From SIG351 sp045627045 (GTDB taxonomy: Bacteria; Bacillota; Clostridia; HGM11327), in NCBI GenBank assembly GCA_045627045.1, contig JAZQMY010000005.1, forward strand, positions 1 through 64,000: a DNA stretch of 64,000 bases, written 5' to 3'. Below are positions 42,225-51,531 of this stretch, in pieces. The notes below the pieces were generated by a model. The model made no database searches, was not told the DNA's origin, and saw nothing but the letters and a program-made list of their open reading frames with translations. The position numbers and the translations under genes are program-made. Within the stretch, counting starts at the first letter, position 1, and each line of letters starts with the position of its first letter.

Positions 42225-42761
42225 ATGAAAAAATTCAATATAACACTTTTGATGATTGTAATTATGATCCTGACTGTTTTTCTTGCGGGCTGTAACGGAA
42301 AGGCAGAAAGCACACCGAAGCCTTCGTCTGCTCCGGAAGCGACAACGGCACCACGGGGAAACATTGTTCGGTCGGGAAGACTTGAGGCATTCTGCCCTGA
42401 CGGCTGGAACGTAAAAAAGATAAAGGATACTTATTCCGAAAGCGGAGAAAACACCGATTCGATCATGCTTGTAAAGGATGATTATTACGAGGGCTATTCA
42501 ACGGACAGCGGCTATGTGAGAATTGACTGCGCTGATGAGGCGTTCCCCGATATCAGGGAATACTACGGCAATACGCTTTACATTGCACTTATTGTTGACG
42601 GGAGAAAATGGGAAGGCTTTTCGGGACAGATGTACGGAAAGAAATATGCGTTTCTCTATTATTATGACAGAAAAGTGCAGGTTATGATTTCACTTGAGGG
42701 TGAGTTTGCCTATAAGGATGAAGATGTGAAGAGCATTATTTCGGGAATATCTTTTTATTGA
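42225..42761 (+). CDS. Putative lipoprotein, paralogue B
   Basis: A 178-residue surface lipoprotein with lipobox FLAGC (Cys23), a Pro/Ser/Thr linker (28-45), then RLEAFCPDGW, an Asp/Glu/Tyr-rich centre and strands similar to paralogue A. ATG at 42225 follows GAGGAG; an upstream ATG at 42195 precedes that site. Each copy has its own promoter and terminator, so they can be expressed separately. The function is unknown. Confidence 0.8.
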   Translation: MKKFNITLLMIVIMILTVFLAGCNGKAESTPKPSSAPEATTAPRGNIVRSGRLEAFCPDGWNVKKIKDTYSESGENTDSIMLVKDDYYEGYSTDSGYVRIDCADEAFPDIREYYGNTLYIALIVDGRKWEGFSGQMYGKKYAFLYYYDRKVQVMISLEGEFAYKDEDVKSIISGISFY

Positions 42762-42791
42762 AGAAAGAGTTTACAGAATAAAAAAGAAAAA

Positions 42792-42836
42792 CCTGTCGGA
42801 AGAGATGAAAATCTCTCACGGCAGGCTTTATTATTT
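42792..42836. terminator. Terminator between convergent genes
   Basis: CCTGTCGG-AGAGAT-GAAA-ATCTCT-CACGGCAGG with T-rich flank on plus (CTTTATTATTT) and on minus. Confidence 0.8.
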
Positions 42837-42839
42837 ACT

Positions 42840-45107
42840 TCAGTCGATTTTGTTTTCTTCAAAAATCATTTTGTCGGGATCGTTGAAGTTTGATTCAAGG
42901 ATCAATACCGGATTGTCAACGTTTTCGCTGAGATCGTTTCTTCGGAGGATACATCTTTCAGCTTCAAGCTCAAACAGGATGCCTGTGCATGAATCGCTGA
43001 CCTTGTTCTCCTCAACGATCATATCCGTGAAGAAGCCTTCTTTTGAATTACGGAAGCCTCTGAACTGAAGAAGCGCGTTATCGGTGAGAGTGTTTCCTCT
43101 GAAAAGCATTCCGCTGTTGGTGGATCTGCAGCCCTTCGTGATGCAGCCGATGGAGGAGTATCCGCTCCAGCCGTCAACGTAGCCTTCTGCCTTTTCACCG
43201 AATTTGTGGAGATAGTTTCCGCTTGAGATCTTGTTGTTGATTACTGATACGAAGTGAACCTCGGTTCTTGCAAAATCAGCCAGAGCGCCGGGCTTTTCAC
43301 CCTTGTTATCTATCCAGCAGTAAAGCATTACACCGGCAGAACGTGACATCTCGTTTCCGTCAAGAACGGACATGACCTGATCGCAGTAGAACTGGAGATG
43401 ACCGCCGTTTCTCACAGTGTTGTTCAGGATGTAGTAGTTTGTACGGAACATACCGCCGAAGCAGAATTCGGAGGTTTCATCGGGCTCGACCGCAAACGGT
43501 GAATCGAAGGTGACCTCGTTGTCATGGAATTCGACAACTCTTCTTGCCTGACCTGCGCCTTTTCCGGTATTGATAAAGAGACCGCCGCACTTTACTCTGT
43601 CTTCACGAAGCTGAATGCCCTCAGGGAACCATACCTTTGTGCCTTCGATCTTTATCATTCTTGCAGAGGTCTGCGTGTAGCTCATGTCGGTTGTGAGAGC
43701 CTCTCTGTCATTATTGAGCTGATCGTGGAGGAAGTTCCTTGCCATGTAGCAATGTGATCCGCCGAAGCCGACCGTGCATCCTTCAAATTCACTGTCTTCA
43801 AGTATGAGGTTTTCACATCTGCTGAAATATGCCCAGCCGCTTGTTCTCTCGTAAACCTTGTTGTTTTTGAAAAATACGTTCTTTTTGTATTTTGTGCCTG
43901 TTGTTCCGAATGTCATACCTGTATTGTGGAATTCGGAATCAGTGATCTGAATGTTGTCTGCGGCTATTCTGATGAGTGAGGCAGGGTACTTTGACATAAG
44001 AATCTCGTTATAAACCTTGACTCTGTTTTCGGGGCTTGTAACGTGGAACTCACCGCCGGCAAGAGCGTTGAAGTCGGCAATGACGTTTCTGATTATGATG
44101 TTCTTTGCATCGTCACGGTTAAGACCTGCGCAGAGGAGAGCAAGAACTCTTGTGCCTCTGAATTCTACGTTTTCAAATGTAACATCTGATTCAGCTGTGA
44201 TATATGCTTCCGGAAGCTCGCCGAAGGCATACTGGAAGGGAATCCAGTAAAGCTGTGTCTTTTCAAGAGCTTCGCCTCTGAAAATCGTATGATCGGGAAC
44301 ATTGATCGTGCCTGTCATCTTGTATCTGCCTCGAGGGATGTAGAGCACACCGCCGTTATTGGCGGCAACTGCATCAAGTGCTTTGCGGAAAGCTTCTGTA
44401 TCATCTGCTTCACCTGTACCGCAGGCACCGTAGTCGCGTACGTTGAACACCTCGCAGGGGAATTCTTCGGGCTTCTTTATTTCAATGGAAACAGGCATTG
44501 ACCATGCCGTTCTTCCGCCGAAGCCGTTTGAAACGTAGACCTTATATGTACCTTCATTGAGTGTGGCGGGAATTTCAGCCTCGATGGAATAAGCATCAAA
44601 AATCTTTTTAACGGGGATCCTTGTGTATTTACCGTCTTTTTCAAAAACGATTCTCGGCTTTTTGTCGCCGATAACAAGCTTTTCACCGTTCAGACGGAGC
44701 CAGCCGCCGAGTGAAGCTGATTTGCCGAGGTCACCCTGAAGCCATGAGAGCATAGGCTGATTTACATATACTATATCAAAGCTGTCAGCCGAAAGGAGAG
44801 ATACAGAGAGCACGCCGTGAATAAAGTCATCAGGAATGATGAACTTCAGAGACTGACTGCTCTTCTGGAGTATTTCTGCTTTTCTGGAGCCTTCGCCTTC
44901 GATAGGGCGGTCAGCGTTTTGAATCGTCTCCTCATCAGGTATGGATACCGGTGTGTTGATTGCAATGTATGAAGGCTTTCCAAGAGAAGAGTCAGGAAGA
45001 CGTGATATTTCAATATCTGTTATTGAGTCAAGCCCGCTGCCCGAAAGCAATACTGTTTCTCCCGGCTTGACTACCGTGTTTCCACTGAAGTAAACTGTCT
45101 TTTTCAA
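42840..45107 (-). CDS. Large right-handed beta-helix protein (pectate lyase superfamily type)
   Basis: A 755-residue protein. Two Ig/IPT-like beta domains (about 1-100 and 118-212) precede a pectate-lyase-3-like segment (NVRDYGACG...DDTEAF near 220-239, GGVLYIPRGRYKM near 253-265) and a long parallel beta-helix to the C-terminus with regular ND/NN turns (IIRNVI, ENVEF, NNKVYERT, GNEMSRSAG). Such proteins bind or cleave polysaccharides. No signal peptide is visible, unusual for this fold, so it is either cytoplasmic on imported glycans or exported another way. It follows a membrane-protein gene by 17 bases. Confidence 0.85.
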   Translation of the reverse strand: MKKTVYFSGNTVVKPGETVLLSGSGLDSITDIEISRLPDSSLGKPSYIAINTPVSIPDEETIQNADRPIEGEGSRKAEILQKSSQSLKFIIPDDFIHGVLSVSLLSADSFDIVYVNQPMLSWLQGDLGKSASLGGWLRLNGEKLVIGDKKPRIVFEKDGKYTRIPVKKIFDAYSIEAEIPATLNEGTYKVYVSNGFGGRTAWSMPVSIEIKKPEEFPCEVFNVRDYGACGTGEADDTEAFRKALDAVAANNGGVLYIPRGRYKMTGTINVPDHTIFRGEALEKTQLYWIPFQYAFGELPEAYITAESDVTFENVEFRGTRVLALLCAGLNRDDAKNIIIRNVIADFNALAGGEFHVTSPENRVKVYNEILMSKYPASLIRIAADNIQITDSEFHNTGMTFGTTGTKYKKNVFFKNNKVYERTSGWAYFSRCENLILEDSEFEGCTVGFGGSHCYMARNFLHDQLNNDREALTTDMSYTQTSARMIKIEGTKVWFPEGIQLREDRVKCGGLFINTGKGAGQARRVVEFHDNEVTFDSPFAVEPDETSEFCFGGMFRTNYYILNNTVRNGGHLQFYCDQVMSVLDGNEMSRSAGVMLYCWIDNKGEKPGALADFARTEVHFVSVINNKISSGNYLHKFGEKAEGYVDGWSGYSSIGCITKGCRSTNSGMLFRGNTLTDNALLQFRGFRNSKEGFFTDMIVEENKVSDSCTGILFELEAERCILRRNDLSENVDNPVLILESNFNDPDKMIFEENKID

Positions 45108-45124
45108 AATGAAATCTCCTTATA

Positions 45125-46237
45125 TTAGTTTTCTGCTGTTGTTGTGTTTTTATTTTTACGTCTGAATATCAATGCGAAAATATAGATGACGAAAAATGCC
45201 AATGAAATGTAGAGAACTGTCTTTCCGACAGATCCGAAGGCTTTTCCGATGCCTGTAAAGATGCCCAGAACGGATTCATCAAAAGGAAACTCCACTCTTT
45301 TTGTTATAACGGAAGTAAGCATACCGCCTGAGGTAACGCTCCGGATGAGAACGAAAATTCCGCCGAGGAAAAGTGATATGAGCGAGAGCCACAACCATCC
45401 GAATCTGCTTCTGTGATGAATTACGACAAGGATGAGTGCAAAGAACGCTGTTATGCCGATAAGAACATAGACCACCCATTTTTTGAAAAGAGGAGAGGCG
45501 AATTTTTTGATTGAAGTGAATGTATTACCGAATTCACTTTCCGAGCTGAGGTATTTTGATTCGATTTCGCCTGCGCTCGGAAGATTATTATTGAAGGCAA
45601 GAGCGAGAGGCTCACTTTTGTTCTTTATTTCATCAATGAGCTTCTGAGCCGTTTCCTCAGGAATTTCAAGATCTGTATTCCTGTTGATTGCTCCGATGAG
45701 AGTATCTGCGGCTTCTGTTATCTGCTCGCTTGTAACGGACGGGTTGGTTTTGCTTCCCGTGAGCAAGCCGCTTACGATTTCGGCGGTGTAGTCTGAAGCA
45801 ACATCAACGAAGGATGAATCAGTCAGTATCTTCAGAATCGTATCCTGATCAAAATTGGCTTTTGAAAAGTCAACATCAAGTATGCCTGTGTTTTTCAGGT
45901 CGAGCTCAACGCCTGAAAAATTGAGTATGCCTGTTTCTTCATTATATTTGAATGTAAAATCCGAAAAAAGCTCCGAAATGTCTGCTGACTCGGAAGGCAA
46001 TTCATATTCGCCGGTGAGCATTTCGTTGCTGCAGATTACATCAGCGGCAGGCTTTGACAGATTTTCGGAATAGGATGCGAGTACGCCGAAACCCGATTTG
46101 ATTATCTCGGACAGAATTTCAGGTGAAACAGCCTTTTGAATGGAAGCAACTGTCATGGTAGCCAGCTGAAGAGCCACAATCAGAACTGTGAGAATGATAG
46201 TCAGAATGAATCTGAAAAAGCCTGCAATTATCTTCAT
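45125..46237 (-). CDS. Membrane protein with extracytoplasmic domain, unknown
   Basis: A 370-residue protein: one N-terminal helix (about 5-32), a roughly 205-residue hydrophilic region probably outside the membrane, then three hydrophobic segments (about 243-265, 274-297, 332-358) and a basic tail. I do not recognise the family. It is first in the operon with the beta-helix gene, read from a promoter overlapped by an inverted repeat. Confidence 0.75.
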   Translation of the reverse strand: MKIIAGFFRFILTIILTVLIVALQLATMTVASIQKAVSPEILSEIIKSGFGVLASYSENLSKPAADVICSNEMLTGEYELPSESADISELFSDFTFKYNEETGILNFSGVELDLKNTGILDVDFSKANFDQDTILKILTDSSFVDVASDYTAEIVSGLLTGSKTNPSVTSEQITEAADTLIGAINRNTDLEIPEETAQKLIDEIKNKSEPLALAFNNNLPSAGEIESKYLSSESEFGNTFTSIKKFASPLFKKWVVYVLIGITAFFALILVVIHHRSRFGWLWLSLISLFLGGIFVLIRSVTSGGMLTSVITKRVEFPFDESVLGIFTGIGKAFGSVGKTVLYISLAFFVIYIFALIFRRKNKNTTTAEN

Positions 46238-46357
46238 AGAATAATCTCCTTGTCGGTATGATGGTATTTGACGGAGCCTGAAACCGATGCTGCTTTCCGC
46301 CTGACAGCTGAATTGCTGATTTTGTTGCTTTTTTCAATGCAATTTGCCATTTAATCT

Positions 46358-46390
46358 ATTATAGCATATAGCATTTGAAATGTCAAATGC
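46358..46390 (-). promoter_or_regulatory. Promoter of the membrane protein/beta-helix operon with overlapping palindrome
   Basis: Minus strand TTGACA (46381-46386), 17 bases, TATAAT (46358-46363). The repeat GCATTTGA-AATG-TCAAATGC (46371-46390) covers the -35 box and part of the spacer and looks like a repressor site. Confidence 0.75.
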
Positions 46391-46440
46391 AAAAAATAAG
46401 AAAAAAACCATTCTTTTTTAATAAAACCCTGTTATTGATA

Positions 46441-46469
46441 TTGCAAAAAAACAGATTATCTGTTATAAT
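46441..46469 (+). promoter_or_regulatory. Promoter of rpiA-upp
   Basis: TTGCAA (46441-46446), 17 bases, TATAAT (46464-46469). Confidence 0.75.
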
Positions 46470-46529
46470 ATACTGTGGATATTGCGGAACTTTTTATTGC
46501 CGCAGATTGAAAGGGGCATAACAGATATT

Positions 46530-47228
46530 ATGAAAGAAGCAAGCGCAAACAGTGAGAAGAAACGCCTTGCAGGCGAATATGCCGCAACACTTATTGAAAA
46601 CGGTATGACAGTTGGCATAGGAACAGGCTCAACGGTTTTTTTCTTTGTAAAGGCACTCAAAAAGCGTATGGATGAGGAGAACCTTGAATTTACCGGAGTT
46701 GTAACTTCATTTCAGACGAGATGCCTGTGCGAGGAGCTCGGAATAAAGCTCGTTGACGTAAGCAGTGTGGATAAGCTTGATATTGCAGTTGACGGAGCAG
46801 ACGAGGTCGATCCGGAGCTTAACGGAATAAAGGGCGGCGGTGCAGCCCAGACGATCGAAAAGGTTGTAGCTGGACTTGCGGAAAAGTATGTTTTTATTAT
46901 CGACGAAACAAAGAAGGTTTCATATCTCGGCGAAACATTCCCGATCCCTGTTGAGGTAATACCTCAGGCATGGAGATCGGTAAGAAATTCCATAAAGAAG
47001 ATGGGCTTTGATTCTGAAATCAGAATTGCAAAGCGTAAGGACGGCCCTGTAATAACAGATAACGGAAATTTCGTTCTTGATGTAACAATCGGTCGCAAGG
47101 TTGATATAGACAAGCTCAATAAAGATATTACAATGCTTCCGGGTGTACTGGAAACAGGCCTTTTCATCGGATACGGTGATATTGCCTGCGTAGGTACAGA
47201 TAACGGCGTTGAAGTTATAAGAAAATAA
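46530..47228 (+). CDS. rpiA: Ribose-5-phosphate isomerase A
   Basis: A 232-residue isomerase that interconverts ribose 5-phosphate and ribulose 5-phosphate. Motifs GTGST (phosphate loop), DGADEVD and KGGGA with the catalytic Glu/Lys region are clear. The frame opens at a TTG at 46482, but that is only a few bases after the predicted transcription start; ATG at 46530 matches the usual N-terminus, though its GGGG site is rather distant. It is in an operon with upp, 33 bases apart, linking the pentose phosphate pathway to nucleotide salvage. Confidence 0.93.
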   Translation: MKEASANSEKKRLAGEYAATLIENGMTVGIGTGSTVFFFVKALKKRMDEENLEFTGVVTSFQTRCLCEELGIKLVDVSSVDKLDIAVDGADEVDPELNGIKGGGAAQTIEKVVAGLAEKYVFIIDETKKVSYLGETFPIPVEVIPQAWRSVRNSIKKMGFDSEIRIAKRKDGPVITDNGNFVLDVTIGRKVDIDKLNKDITMLPGVLETGLFIGYGDIACVGTDNGVEVIRK

Positions 47229-47261
47229 TCAGAAAAAACAAAATAAAGAAGGTAACAGACT

Positions 47262-47891
47262 ATGAACAGAATTCACGTAATGGATCATCCTCTTATTCAG
47301 CACAAGGTTGCTCTTATAAGGGATAAGAACACAAGCTCAAAGGATTTCAGAGAGCTCGTTGAAGAAATCGCAATGCTTATGGCATATGAAGTAACAAGAG
47401 ATTTCCCCCTCAAAGAAGTAGAAATCGAGACACCGGTAGCCAAGGCAAACGTAAAAAGAATCGATGGCAAGAACGTAGCTATCGTACCGATCCTCAGAGC
47501 AGGTCTCGGAATGGTAAACGGTATGCTCAATCTTGTTCCTAACGCAAAGGTAGGTCATATCGGCCTTTACAGAGATCCAGACACAAAGAATCCTGTTGAT
47601 TACTACTGCAAGCTCCCTGTTGATATTGAAGAGAGAGAAGCAATCATCGTAGATCCTATGCTCGCAACAGGCGGCTCAGCTATTGAAGCTATCAACATTC
47701 TCAAGAGACATCACGCAAAGAACGTTAAGCTCATGTGCCTCATCGGTGCTCCCGAGGGCGTAAAGGCAGTTTCAGAAGCTCATCCTGATGTTGATATTTT
47801 CGTTGCTGCAGTTGATGAGAAGCTCAACGAAGATTGCTATATCGTACCGGGTCTCGGCGATGCAGGCGACAGACTCTTCGGCACAAAGTAA
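47262..47891 (+). CDS. upp: Uracil phosphoribosyltransferase
   Basis: A 209-residue salvage enzyme joining uracil and PRPP to UMP. Family strings: DHPLIQHK at the start, RAGLGMV, the PRPP loop VDPMLATGGSA, and the C-terminal uracil-binding GLGDAGDRLFGT. Full length; ends with a strong terminator. Confidence 0.97.
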   Translation: MNRIHVMDHPLIQHKVALIRDKNTSSKDFRELVEEIAMLMAYEVTRDFPLKEVEIETPVAKANVKRIDGKNVAIVPILRAGLGMVNGMLNLVPNAKVGHIGLYRDPDTKNPVDYYCKLPVDIEEREAIIVDPMLATGGSAIEAINILKRHHAKNVKLMCLIGAPEGVKAVSEAHPDVDIFVAAVDEKLNEDCYIVPGLGDAGDRLFGTK

Positions 47892-47913
47892 TCAGAAAAC
47901 AAATCAGAAATAC

Positions 47914-47953
47914 AAAGCTCAGTACGGATATTGAGTCCGCACTGAGCTTTTTC
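47914..47953. terminator. Terminator of rpiA-upp, likely bidirectional
   Basis: AAAGCTCAGT-x-CGGA...TCCG-x-ACTGAGCTTT (47914-47950) with T-runs on both strands, between convergent genes. Confidence 0.88.
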
Positions 47954-47983
47954 ATTATATATTATTGCTTTTTTGATTGCTTT

Positions 47984-48970
47984 TTACTCGTTTTCGCCAA
48001 AGAAGGATCTGATATCCACAAACTTATGCTCAACGCTGCTGATTCCGTCAGAAGAGACTTTCATCACAGTTCCGCCTATGAGATCCTTACTGTAATAACA
48101 ACCGATACCTGTTTTCAGTGAGTACATAAGCCATATACCGTCATAGCAGATACCGAAATTGTTTACATGATCGTGACCTACGAGGACGTGCTTTGTGGTG
48201 CCTGCTTTTTTCAGCACTTCGAATGCTCCCTCATCCTTGCAGAATGAACAGATCCTTTCGTGGCGGACACCGAATGAATCTTTGTAGCCTTCGTTCCAGT
48301 GGGACAGAGAGTTATCTGTCGGCGGTACTTCTTCCGCTCTCATATCACCGCTGAATGCCGCATCAAATGCTCTGTTGTAAGCATAGATCGGTATGTGAGT
48401 GATGAGCGTCGTGTCAGTATAGCCGAGTTTTTTGAACTCTTCCGCTTTTTCGGAGTACCATTCAAGCTGATTCGGCTCAAAGCAAGCCCAGTCCGATTTT
48501 GTCTCACCGTTTTCATCTACGTATGATTTTCTGTCGTGTGAATCCATCATGAAGAGAGCCTCGCATGGCTTTTCGCCTTCATTTATAAGAATAATGTAAT
48601 TGCCGTTTCCGAGAGCAGGATCACCCTTTTCAAAGAGACAGAATTTGTGCTTCAGGTATCCGTCAGCCATTCTGTTTACTTCCTCTGCGCCACCCTGATT
48701 GTCATGATTGCCCCATACGGGAGCCCAGAGAATGCCGAGCGAATCCATGTAGTCTGCGAATTTTTCGTAAGCGTCGGGCTGAGGAGCAAAAGCGATATCA
48801 CCGCTGACCGTGATGAGATCGGGCTTTACCTCTTCGACGAGCTTTTCCATTGTGTATCTGAATATTTTTCCGACCATATTATCGTTTTCATATTCGTTGG
48901 AATTTACCTGAGGGTCCGAAATGTTAAGGATCGTGAAATCCTTATCTCTTTTTTTCTGCAACTTTATCAT
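47984..48970 (-). CDS. Metallophosphoesterase
   Basis: A 328-residue calcineurin-like phosphoesterase (purple acid phosphatase-like subgroup). Metal ligands: D-x-Q in NISDPQV (Asp19, with Gln in place of the usual His), SGDIAF, WGNHDN, THIP and GHDHVN. The Gln in the first motif is seen in PAP-like members. No signal peptide is visible. It may be co-transcribed with a small membrane protein gene upstream (32-base gap). Confidence 0.85.
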   Translation of the reverse strand: MIKLQKKRDKDFTILNISDPQVNSNEYENDNMVGKIFRYTMEKLVEEVKPDLITVSGDIAFAPQPDAYEKFADYMDSLGILWAPVWGNHDNQGGAEEVNRMADGYLKHKFCLFEKGDPALGNGNYIILINEGEKPCEALFMMDSHDRKSYVDENGETKSDWACFEPNQLEWYSEKAEEFKKLGYTDTTLITHIPIYAYNRAFDAAFSGDMRAEEVPPTDNSLSHWNEGYKDSFGVRHERICSFCKDEGAFEVLKKAGTTKHVLVGHDHVNNFGICYDGIWLMYSLKTGIGCYYSKDLIGGTVMKVSSDGISSVEHKFVDIRSFFGENE

Positions 48971-49002
48971 AATTATTATTTCCCTTTTATTTTTTCAAAA
49001 TA

Positions 49003-49332
49003 TTATTTTTCGTTGTTTTCTTCCTTTGACTCACGAATTTTTTCTTCGAAGATATTTTTTGTTTCCTCTCTCCAATTATCGCTCATCATCGCTTTGGCAA
49101 ATGGTTCAAAATCAGGGTTGTCGCTATGCTCGACAGTATGCTTTATTAGAATCTGCTGAATAAGCGACCAAATCAATGCCAAAATAAAGATTCCGAGTGC
49201 AAAATAACAACATATTTTGTTCTTGATCCCGATAATTGCCAAAACTGCCGCAATCAGAAGCAATGGGAATTTTTTCAGCAGATTCATCAAAAAACCTATA
49301 ATGAACAGATCTGAATTATATTTATTGTTCAT
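49003..49332 (-). CDS. Small membrane protein, unknown
   Basis: A 109-residue protein with two hydrophobic segments (about 22-37 and 41-62) and a charged cytoplasmic tail rich in Glu and Lys. ATG at 49330-49332 has AGGAGA about 12 bases upstream, a little far; an open frame continues to 49395. No family is recognised. Confidence 0.65.
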   Translation of the reverse strand: MNNKYNSDLFIIGFLMNLLKKFPLLLIAAVLAIIGIKNKICCYFALGIFILALIWSLIQQILIKHTVEHSDNPDFEPFAKAMMSDNWREETKNIFEEKIRESKEENNEK

Positions 49333-49430
49333 TTTATCTTTTTCTCCTATTTCCCTTTTCTCATAAATCTTGTCGGCATGATGACAAAACTTCATTATGC
49401 ACTATCATCCAAGAAAAAATTCCGTTTTTA

Positions 49431-50405
49431 TTACAGTATTCCGCCTGTGACCTCATGAACCACTGAAAGCGACTTTGCCGCCTCACTGACTGTGCAGGTG
49501 ATCTTCGTATCGTTAATGATGGAATTGAGAAATTCAAGATCCTCTGCGGCAAACATATCGTTTCTCTTTGTTGCGGCATGGAATTTCTCTTCCTTCATTG
49601 TGTCACGTCTGAAGCAGGTGAGATCATACTCGTCCCATGAGCCGAACGAAAGCTTCATTGTGCCCTTCGTACCGATAAGCTCAAGCTCTCTGCGGCGTGG
49701 AGTCTGGAAGAAGTCGAGATGAACCGTTGCGACCTTGTTACCCGAAAGCTTCATAAGAAGCTCTACCGTATCCGGTGCTTCAATGCCTATGTCGCTGAAC
49801 GGACCGTAAACGCCGTAAGCCTTTTCAACACTGCTTCCCGTGAGCCATATTGCAAGGTCAAGGTCATGAATAAGCTCAAATGCGCCTGAGTGCTTTGCGT
49901 AATAGATCGTTTTGTAATCGGGACGCACGTCAGGGAAATGTTCGCCCATCATTGCTCTTACCGAAACAATGTCGCCTATTGCTCCCTCGTCTGCAAGACC
50001 TTTCATCTTCAGAACTCCGTCATGGAATCTGAAGCAGAAGCCTACCATTACCTTTTTGCCGCTTTCATCGACCTTCTTAATAAATTCGTCCACGCCCTTC
50101 ATTGAATCCGAAAGCGGCTTTTCAAGGAATACGTTGCATCCTGCATCGAGTGCATCACAGGCATTTGAGATGTGAAGCGCAGGAGGAGTGAGAACGAAAA
50201 CGGCATCTGGCTTTTCAGCGAGACCTTTTTCGTAGCTTTCAACGTATCTTGCGCAGGGTGTCTGCTGAATGAGAGCATCCGCTTGGGCTTTTACGGGATC
50301 GAAAACGAGAATGTTTTTTATGCCTATTGAGGATAAAACGTCTGCGTGACGCTTGCCGATTGAGCCGCAGCCGAGTATCAGAACCTTCAAGTCACTTATT
50401 TGCAT
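49431..50405 (-). CDS. Gfo/Idh/MocA family oxidoreductase
   Basis: A 324-residue NAD(P)-dependent dehydrogenase with Rossmann loop GCGSIGKRH (12-20) and family motif LEKPLSDS. The GxGSIGxRH variant is typical of UDP-sugar and ketosugar dehydrogenases (WlbA-like), though the substrate is unknown. The start overlaps the stop of the SDR gene by 10 bases, so the two enzymes are made together and probably act in one sugar pathway. Confidence 0.9.
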   Translation of the reverse strand: MQISDLKVLILGCGSIGKRHADVLSSIGIKNILVFDPVKAQADALIQQTPCARYVESYEKGLAEKPDAVFVLTPPALHISNACDALDAGCNVFLEKPLSDSMKGVDEFIKKVDESGKKVMVGFCFRFHDGVLKMKGLADEGAIGDIVSVRAMMGEHFPDVRPDYKTIYYAKHSGAFELIHDLDLAIWLTGSSVEKAYGVYGPFSDIGIEAPDTVELLMKLSGNKVATVHLDFFQTPRRRELELIGTKGTMKLSFGSWDEYDLTCFRRDTMKEEKFHAATKRNDMFAAEDLEFLNSIINDTKITCTVSEAAKSLSVVHEVTGGIL

Positions 50406-51217
50406 GAGCTGAATCCTCCGTCAACTACGATATTCTGTCCTGTGATGTAATCGGAAGCACCTGATGCGAGGAAAAGCGCAGTGCCCTTGAGATCCTTGCC
50501 CATTGTGCCCATTTTGCGCTGAGGCGTGAGAGCGGCATAATCGTTGACAAAGCCCTCGGGGATATCGCCCTTGTCGAAGCCACCGGGGGAGATGCAGTTT
50601 ACATTTACATGATATGGCGCCATAAATGCAGCAAGGTCTCTTGTCATACCTATTACGCCTGCCTTTGATGCGGCATAGTCGATAGGCTGTTCACCTTTGT
50701 TGTTTCTGCGGTACATTTCTCTGTCTCTGCCTACTATGCCTGCGATGGAGCCGATATTGATTATCTTTCCGCCGCCGTTGTCAGCCATTATCCTGCCGAT
50801 CTCCTTACAGCAGTAGAGCGCACCGATGAGGTTCGTAGTGATGAGGTTATTTATGTCTTCAGCTGAACGCTTGAAGAGATTTCCCTCTGATGCACCTGAG
50901 CCACCGCCTGCATTGTTTATGAGTATGTCTATGTGGCCCTTCCAGGCGAGTGCCTTCTGAGCGGCAAGAACTACTTCATCATAATTCTTCTGATCGAGCT
51001 TTACGCCGAGCGTATCAACGCCGTATTCGTCATGAAGCTTTGATGCTGTTTCAACGGCTCTTTTTTCATCTCTTGATGTAACGACTATGTCACAGCCTGC
51101 TTCGGCGAGAATGGATGCCATATCCCAACCGAGCCATGCATGGGCACCGGTAACGAATGCAACCTTTCCTGTGAGATCAAAGAACGAGTTGATAGTATTG
51201 CGTTTATCTGAAATCAT
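50396..51217 (-). CDS. SDR family oxidoreductase with altered glycine motif
   Basis: A 273-residue classical short-chain dehydrogenase. NNAGG, IGSIAG and the catalytic YAASK are intact, and the C-terminal GQNIVVDGG is present. The cofactor motif reads TGAHAWLGW (23-31): the second glycine of TGxxxGxG is Trp28, a bulky residue close to the pyrophosphate. The protein could bind cofactor differently. It is first in an operon with the Gfo/Idh gene; GGAGG precedes ATG. Confidence 0.88.
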   Translation of the reverse strand: MISDKRNTINSFFDLTGKVAFVTGAHAWLGWDMASILAEAGCDIVVTSRDEKRAVETASKLHDEYGVDTLGVKLDQKNYDEVVLAAQKALAWKGHIDILINNAGGGSGASEGNLFKRSAEDINNLITTNLIGALYCCKEIGRIMADNGGGKIINIGSIAGIVGRDREMYRRNNKGEQPIDYAASKAGVIGMTRDLAAFMAPYHVNVNCISPGGFDKGDIPEGFVNDYAALTPQRKMGTMGKDLKGTALFLASGASDYITGQNIVVDGGFSSCK

Positions 51218-51246
51218 ATGTTTTCCTCCTTGTAGTGAATGTATTT

Positions 51247-51275
51247 ATTATAGTAAACTCTTCTGAAAATGTCAA
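51247..51275 (-). promoter_or_regulatory. Promoter of the SDR-Gfo/Idh operon
   Basis: Minus strand TTGACA (51270-51275), 17 bases, TATAAT (51247-51252). Confidence 0.9.
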
Positions 51276-51451
51276 GCAAAAATGATAAAGAATTTATTTT
51301 TATTGCTGCTCTGAAGACTTAAAAAAGAGGACGGAAAGCTTTTTCTGAATAATAAAAGCATTCAATATGCAGAAATAAGCTCTTACGAGCTGAAAAATAA
51401 TATTTTTTGTATTGAAAATGAAAAAACAGTAAATTTTCTTTCAAAAAGATA

Positions 51452-51480
51452 TTGCTTTTTTTTATTAAATGATGTATAAT
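51452..51480 (+). promoter_or_regulatory. Promoter of the TAXI-TRAP genes
   Basis: TTGCTT (51452-51457), 17 bases, TATAAT (51475-51480). The 175 bases between this and the divergent promoter hold only A/T-rich sequence and a small AGCTC/GAGCT hairpin near 51380-51392. Confidence 0.7.
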
Positions 51481-51531
51481 AAGGCAAAATTCATAATTCC
51501 GTCACAAGATGGAAAAAAACGGAGGTTTATC

